DNA of 64,000 nt from Lenzites betulinus (taxonomy: Eukaryota; Basidiomycota; Agaricomycetes; Polyporales; Polyporaceae). Positions 58,874-64,000 of the stretch are shown here, piece by piece; within the stretch, counting starts at the first letter, position 1, and each line of letters opens with the position of its first letter. The DNA lies in the NCBI GenBank assembly GCA_022264855.1, contig JABYQU010000026.1, positions 62,001 through 126,000 on the forward strand, read 5' to 3'. The notes below the pieces were generated by a model. That model was not told the DNA's origin, made no database searches, and worked only from the letters and a program-made list of their open reading frames with translations. The position numbers were made by a program, and so were the translations under genes.

Positions 58874-60084
58874 ATGGACAGGCTGCCTCTAGAGACATTA
58901 CAACGGATATTCGCACTCACATGCACCGACGGCGGGCCCACCGGCGTCGCCCTCTCACTTACGTCCAAGGCCATCCGCGCGGCTTCCCGAACGACGCGAT
59001 TCCACTCGATCTCGCTGGTCGCCACCCCGCGCCGCCTCCAGGCCTTCATTGCGCTGTACGAACGTGAATGCGACGCTTCTCTCGGGGACAAGCCGCACAT
59101 CCGGCACCTGTATCTGACTTTCCCACACAACCTGCCAAAAAGCTCATGGCAGGAACGGCGCTTGCGGGGTCCATCGCCGTCCCCTGGATGGTGGGTCAAC
59201 GGAGACGGGACTTCGTAGCCTCACTGTCTTGGCGAGTGCGGTTCCCAAAACGCGGCGAGGATTGGCCGGACGAAGGCGACGAGGACGACCAGTTCGTCAT
59301 AGACGACACTTACTACCCGGTCGAAATTGTTCAGCGCGAGGATGGGGCTCCGCCCGACCCCAGGACATCCCCAGAATACCGAGCAGCGACACAGAGATTA
59401 TTCCAGCTGGCCGCGCCCGACCTCTTGTCTCTTGCCATCGATACGGGAGATAACGATGCGGACATACTTTGCCCCTCTATGCTCGACAAGCCTTTCGCCG
59501 TTCTGCGCGAACTCACGCTCGTGGACGTCGACGACCATATCGCGCTCTTCACGGGCTCGCCGGATGTCAACCCGCTGTTCCCCGCGCTCACCCATCTGCA
59601 CATGATGTCTCAATATATGTGGCGTGAACTTTCCTTTGAACAGTGGATTAATCAAGCACCGCACGTCATCCATCTCGGATTAACAGGCCTCAGTGAGAGG
59701 CACGTTGAGGAGCTCGCGCGCGCGGTAGGGGTCGACCTCCAGCCCACGACGCCCCTTTCTATAAACGTCCCGGGACGATTTGACACACCGACCCCGCCGC
59801 CCTCGCCGCTGCCCCGCACGTACCCCAGCGTGCAAGTGCTGGTGATGGAGCCGTGCCCGCCGCCGCGCGGGGGGTTCTGCGGGAATCCGCTCATTCGACA
59901 CGGCGAGATGGTCGACGACTTGCAGCAGATTTCGGACTTGTGCGGCGCGCGAGGGGATGTGCGCGCCATCCTTCACGCGCCTGTGGACGGCGCGGTGGAT
60001 CGCGCGTACTCTTTGGATGCCTACGGGGACTGGCTGGAGCGGTTGACGGGCGGTGATGGTTTTTGGGTCGAGGACAAGTCATAA
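58874..60084 (+). pseudogene. F-box-like gene with frameshift (F-box iv)
   Basis: Starts MDRLPLETLQRIFALTCTDG at 58874 and follows F-box ii closely up to SPSPGWW. There GGTGGGTCAACGGAG replaces the GGTGGCAGCGGAG of F-box ii, a net gain of two bases at about 59191-59197. The first frame ends at 59218, and the homologous remainder (RRRDFVASLSWRVRFPKRGE to LDAYGDWLERLTGGDGFWVE) continues in another frame to 60084. No intron could correct a two-base gain here. The rest is well preserved, so the break is recent, or an error in the sequence. It lies 542 bp beyond gene G on the same strand. Confidence 0.8.
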
Positions 60085-60298
60085 ACGCCAGGAGGTATGA
60101 TTGATAGTACTCGGGCTTAGCACGTAGTGTCATGACTGTCCTCGATATTTGAAGCTACCAGCAAATATTAAACTGCCGTCACGAGCCCTGCCGAATTCCC
60201 ACTGACACTCGGTCTCAATCTCTCCTCGTGGACGGCAGCTTCACCCTTCAAGCGTCCCACTGGCACCCTACAAATAAGTTGAAAAGTCAGCTGGAATC
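60085..60298. promoter_or_regulatory. Upstream region of the HAD gene
   Basis: Short intergenic with an AAATAAG-type AT-rich spot near 60272, about 25 bp from the start. No firm element can be called. Confidence 0.3.
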
Positions 60299-61400
60299 AT
60301 GTCGACCTCGGAAGCCCTTCTTAATGTCGAGGCATTCGTCTTCGACATCTTCGGCACCACTGTTGATTGGCACGGTAACATCATCCGAACGCTCACCGCC
60401 GCAGGCGGAAATCCGGACGAAGGTAAGATCGTGCAAGCCGTTTATGAACCATCCAGTGATGCTCAGCGTTGAGCTGATTCCGTGCGACAGATTGGGACGC
60501 GTTCGCAAAGGAGTGGAGGAAAGGTTACTTCACCCATGCGTAGGAGATCTCCGCCGTCCAAAGCGTGTCTTAAATTGCACACTAACAGGCTCAACAGGCA
60601 AAGTGTAGCGGAGTCTGGTCACGGTGCCACAAACATGGATGTGGTCCATCGCCAAGTACACAGCGGGCATCCCCTTATCCATCAGAGCCTCTGAGATTGA
60701 CATATCCTTGTCAAGGTGTTAGACACGATGCTGGAGTCCCCGCGCTGGAAGAACCTCGCGCCATCGTGGGACGATGCAAAGCGGCACGAGATGACTTTGG
60801 CCTGGCACCGTTCAGATGGCCAGTCGCAGCTATGAGCCCCCAGCCAAGTGATTTCTAACGCAGTGTTGGACACAGGTTGGCCGGACGCTTCCCGTGGCCT
60901 GTACGCGCTGAAGAAGCAGAAGATGGTCATAGCCCTGTCGAACGGAAATATGCGCTTCCTGATTGACGTCGTAAGCTAGACACTCAACGTGCCGCTAGGA
61001 GGCTTCAAGGAGGGCTGACGAAGGGACCCTAGGCGAAACACGCTGACCTGCCCTTCGACGCCGTGCTCTCCGTCGATCTCTTCGGAACATGCAAACCGTA
61101 AACTCCCTCGATCTCTGCCCATTTAAAGTGAATCTGATCTAGCCTCACATCGACGTTTGCAGCGATCCGAAGGTCTACAAAGGCGCTCTCCACTATCTGG
61201 AGCTTCCCGCGGAGAAGTGCGCGATGGTTGCGGCGCACCTGTGGGACCTCCAGGCGGCGGCGAAGCAGGGCATGAAGACGGTGTATGTGCCACGCCCGAC
61301 GGACGATGGGGATCTTCGGGACCAGGTGAAGAGCAAGGCTGAGGGTGGGGAAGTTGACCTTGTGGTTGGATCGTTCGAGGAGCTTGCAGGCCTCATTTGA
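60299..61400 (+). CDS. Type II HAD-superfamily hydrolase (haloacid dehalogenase-like)
   Basis: ATG at 60299 (MSTSEALLNVEAFVFDIFGT). Motif I is FDIFGTTVDWHGNI, with the nucleophilic Asp in the FDIFGT context of (S)-2-haloacid dehalogenases. Exons include 60299-60422, 60491-60539 and 60598-60655, then from 60716. Later motifs are ESPRWKNLAPSWDDAKRHEM, WPDASRGLYALKKQ, VIALSNGN (motif II Ser/Asn), GTCKPDPKVYKGALHYL (motif III Lys) and MVAAHLWDLQAAAKQGMKTV, where the acidic residue of motif IV is Asp. The end is SFEELAGLI. These cytosolic enzymes hydrolyse 2-haloacids or related small acids, but fungal substrates are mostly unknown. A TAG seen after YFTHA is explained by an intron with donor GTAGGA (60540-60597, branch-like ACTAAC). 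The gene appears intact. Confidence 0.8.
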
Positions 61401-61687
61401 AGTTAGTATAGGAAGCTGAGGCGCACAATTGGGGGTCGTAAGACGTAACCGTGTACGATTGCATATGTTCGAGATGAAGTGGTTTCCGCGAGCCCCGCAA
61501 CGCAGTATGGTCATACGGTCTATCGGTGTTCTCACACTGATGCATGCCATATGAACGATCGATGAGATCGTGGTCGCAGAATCTGGTCGCTGTTGTATAT
61601 CTAGAAGTACAGCCACAAGTACAATCCATAGCATCCGAATAACATAACAATAGAGAACACACACCGTCCGCATAACGCGTCAGATAT
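61401..61687. other. Convergent intergenic of HAD and F-box/WD40 genes
   Basis: 287 bp, lower GC, no gene seen. Confidence 0.6.
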
Positions 61688-63493
61688 CTAGATGTCGAAG
61701 CGGCGCACCTCTACCTCCGAGCCATGCGAGCTCACGATCCTTCTGTCGTCAAACACAATAGAGCCTCGTGCACCGAGCGCGGCACGTAGCTTGACCGCCT
61801 CGTATGGATCGGGCTCTTCATCGTCGTCTTCCCGATCGTCGACTGGGCCGATGATCCCGGGGGAAACCTCCGTCCCAGTGCCCGCTTCGAGGTCCCATAC
61901 CCAGATGCTTCCGTTCATCCCGAGGCTCACGCACCGCCCGTCGGCGAGCGCGAGAGTCGACACTGGGCCGATCTGCCCATGAAGTGTACGCACGTAGGAA
62001 AGTTTGGGCGAGGATGAACTTCCCGACGACGAGGGGAGGTATAAGCGATAGAGCTGGAGCCCTGAAGCAGTGTGCAGGCTTGACGAGGAAAAGGCTGTGC
62101 CGGAGGAGGGAGAAGAGGGAGGTGTCGAGGTTCCGGACTCACTTCCAGAGGGCGGTTCGGGGACTGGGGTGGCAGATGGAAGGTGCTGGCCGGGAGCGAG
62201 GACGACCCATTTCCCGTCGGTTTGCGTATCCGCGACTCGTGCGACTTTCCTACCCCACTGCTCGCGAACGGCGCGCATTTTGTTCTCGTCGACCCAGCCC
62301 TGGGGTATGTCAATCGTCCGCGTAGTGCGGGTGCTTGTCACCGTCATCCGAGAGTCATCAGAGCCGGAGATCATGAGCTCTGTGGCGCCTACAGACCAGT
62401 GCGATGGGTACACCGGGGTAGCATAGGCGAGTACGAGCTTGTACGTGGAGGGGGATTGGCAGGATAGGACGAGCGAGCTGGGCGGATACGAGGTGAATGA
62501 TGTCAATGTCTGGGTGTGCTGCACAGACTCGGAGGAGAGGTCGTAGAGGGAGAGATGGAAAGACTGAGATAATGTCACAAGGAGGGGATGGTGATACACC
62601 GCATGGACGATCGGCGCAGTTCGGGAGCTTCTGCCTGTTGGCTGGTATGTGAACATGCGTGCGGAGGACGATGGTGCCTGGTGGTCGACGCTGAATAGGG
62701 TGAATTCTCCCGTGGAGAGAAAGCAGACAAGCTTCCCATGGTGTCCTGACGCTGGTGGAGACTGGTCCAAGGCAAGTGCAGTGATGTGAGTCGTAATACT
62801 GGGCCTACTAGAGGGACAGGATAATGCATGAGGCTCGTGCGTCGGTGTTGAGAGAAGTACGGTAGGCACAGTGCTTGGTCTTGAAGACGCCATGACCGTT
62901 ACACTGCCCGCAAGCAGTAGATGGGTCTGTTCGGGGGCCTGTGTCCGTGAAAATAGCCGAGGTGGACCTCCCAGCTCGAAGTGCTCGAGGGAGCATCGAC
63001 CTTTCGTGGATGTAAGTCAAAGCACCGAGGTCAACGACCGAGTGACATACCTGTACGCCAGTTAGAGCTTATGCGAAACATCCATTTCCAGTCCTTCACG
63101 TTTTCGGACTTGGCCCTCCCGGGCAGGGGCTTGACCTCTCTGCCATCTCCTCTCCCGATGAAGCCCCGCACACCTCTGAGTCGAGTGCGTCCGAATTCAC
63201 TGATGTACAGCGACTTCCATAGCTGATCATATGTTGAGAGTGAGATTTCATAGCGCTTGCACGACCAAGATACGCACCTGGTTATCGAGGGATAGCCTGG
63301 CCCAATTCCTATTCGTGCGCTGTACTGCGCAAAGATCCGATTGCGAGAGGTAGGAGAACACAAATAGTACTATCTCGTCAGACAGAATATTGTCGAACGT
63401 CGGTTGAGGGGGAGCATGAGGGTGCTCTTCTGAGATAGTGTGTACTCTCTTGGGGGGAGGAAGCGACACTGGGGAGAGAGGCCGCTTGGGCAT
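61688..63493 (-). CDS. F-box protein with WD40-like C-terminal half
   Basis: ATG at 63493 (MPKRPLSPVSLPPPKRVHTI). Exon 1 carries an F-box (DNILSDEIVLFVFSYLSQSD ... VQRTNRNWARLSLDNQ). After an intron come LWKSLYISEFGRTRLRG and DWKWMFRISSNWRTG, typical of the segment after the F-box in fungal F-box/WD proteins. The large last exon (to 61688) has degenerate propeller-like repeats, with low-complexity Ser/Pro/Thr loops (for example SESGTSTPPSSPSSGTAF) and the clear WD signature LADGRCVSLGMNGSIWVWDL. The end is IVSSHGSEVEVRRFDI. Expected role is substrate recruitment to an SCF ubiquitin ligase, by family inference; the target is unknown. It is unrelated in detail to the MDTLP-type F-box family here. 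Confidence 0.75.
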
Positions 63494-63850
63494 GATTATG
63501 ATGTGACCGTGGTGGTTGTTGCGCCCCTGTTTTGCGACTCTCGAAATTGATGATACTGAGGATCCTAGACGAGAAACAATCCTATGCGTAGAAAACAGGA
63601 GTAAGCGCAAGACATACAAGTACTATGTCATGTCGGCAGCCGAAATGAAGCCTGTGTCGTTAAGCGCTCGTTCTTCCGGATTTGTCAAGGCGTTGCTTTC
63701 CGATAACATCGAACTTTTATGATAGCACTAGTACTCTCGAGACTCAGAGTTTCTCTAGTTTCTTACGACGAACTGAAGTCTCTCTGCTAGTATGTTGAAC
63801 ACGCCTACAGCTCCTGAAAGATAAGGCGTACTGGTTTCAATTTCCTCCCC
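63494..63850. other. Intergenic, no supported gene
   Basis: Upstream region of the F-box/WD40 gene and 3' flank of the next gene. Confidence 0.5.
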
Positions 63851-64000
63851 TCAAGTTTGGAGCACGTACGGAACAAGCGAGTCTTTGACGGCGCCCGTCC
63901 ATTTGCTTGCATCTGCAAGCTCGAGAATTGAAGGGTATCGGCCGTAGTACTTGCTAACCATATACTATGGCCTTTATCCACCTCTTCGGGTAAGCAGACA
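63851..64000 (-). CDS. 3'-terminal exon of a gene cut by the window edge
   Basis: On the minus strand a stop at 63851-63853 is preceded by a protein-like frame ending GRYPSILELADASKWTGAVK and then DSLVPYVLQT. An acceptor CCATAG lies at about 63965-63970, followed by YMVSKYYGRYPS. Too little is present to name the family. Confidence 0.5.

Noticed and set aside
60541..60543. In-frame TAG in the HAD gene after YFTHA, suggesting a pseudogene
   Set aside because: A donor GTAGGA at 60540, a branch-like ACTAAC and an acceptor at 60597 remove it and restore a frame continuing to ATNMDVVHRQ.

Overview
This is nuclear DNA from a filamentous fungus, most likely a basidiomycete of the Agaricomycetes. 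Genes are split by many 50-100 nt GT-AG introns, GC is high, F-box proteins are expanded, and no bacterial gene organisation is seen. The window is dominated by segmental duplications, and most of its biology lies in gene copies and their breakage.

Layout. 1-16985: two head-to-tail copies of a very GC-rich, almost gene-free unit (period 10298 bp). The only convincing gene in it is an uncharacterised minus-strand gene at 12721-14297; its counterpart in unit 1 is a deletion pseudogene. 18.4-33.7 kb: five members (A-E) of one uncharacterised gene family, with F-box genes and a J-domain protein. 33.9-38.5 kb: an F-box gene and two aldo/keto reductases. 38.7-46.3 kb: a third, diverged copy of the GC-rich unit. 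46.3-50.3 kb: a near-identical second copy of the F-box 5' half plus both reductases. 51-52.2 kb: a WDR83/MORG1 orthologue. 52.9-58.65 kb: an inverted copy of 23.7-29.5 kb, with the J protein and family members F and G. 58.9-64 kb: a frameshifted F-box gene, a type II HAD hydrolase, an F-box/WD40-like gene and the 3' end of one more gene.

The most interesting system is the seven-member family. All members share an N-terminal module (exons 1-3, with GYKLCIAKKVN-type and NIG..YL.G..SP motifs). They fall into two kinds. Type 1 (A, B, E, G; 405-455 aa) carries two C-terminal repeats of about 85 aa. Type 2 (C, D, F; 333-339 aa) carries one. The genes sit as divergent type 1/type 2 pairs (B-C, E-D, G-F) over 1.0-1.2 kb shared upstream regions with TATA boxes, and every type 1 gene has an F-box gene or pseudogene beyond its 3' end. 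I worked out exon models by hand for all seven and each closes in frame. I do not recognise a characterised family and assign no function.

Copies are decaying unequally: the right-arm J protein has HPD changed to YPD, right-arm member G has a premature stop two codons early and a patch of clustered changes, one F-box gene is frameshifted and one truncated. Because the duplicates are so similar, a haplotype or assembly artefact has to be kept in mind.
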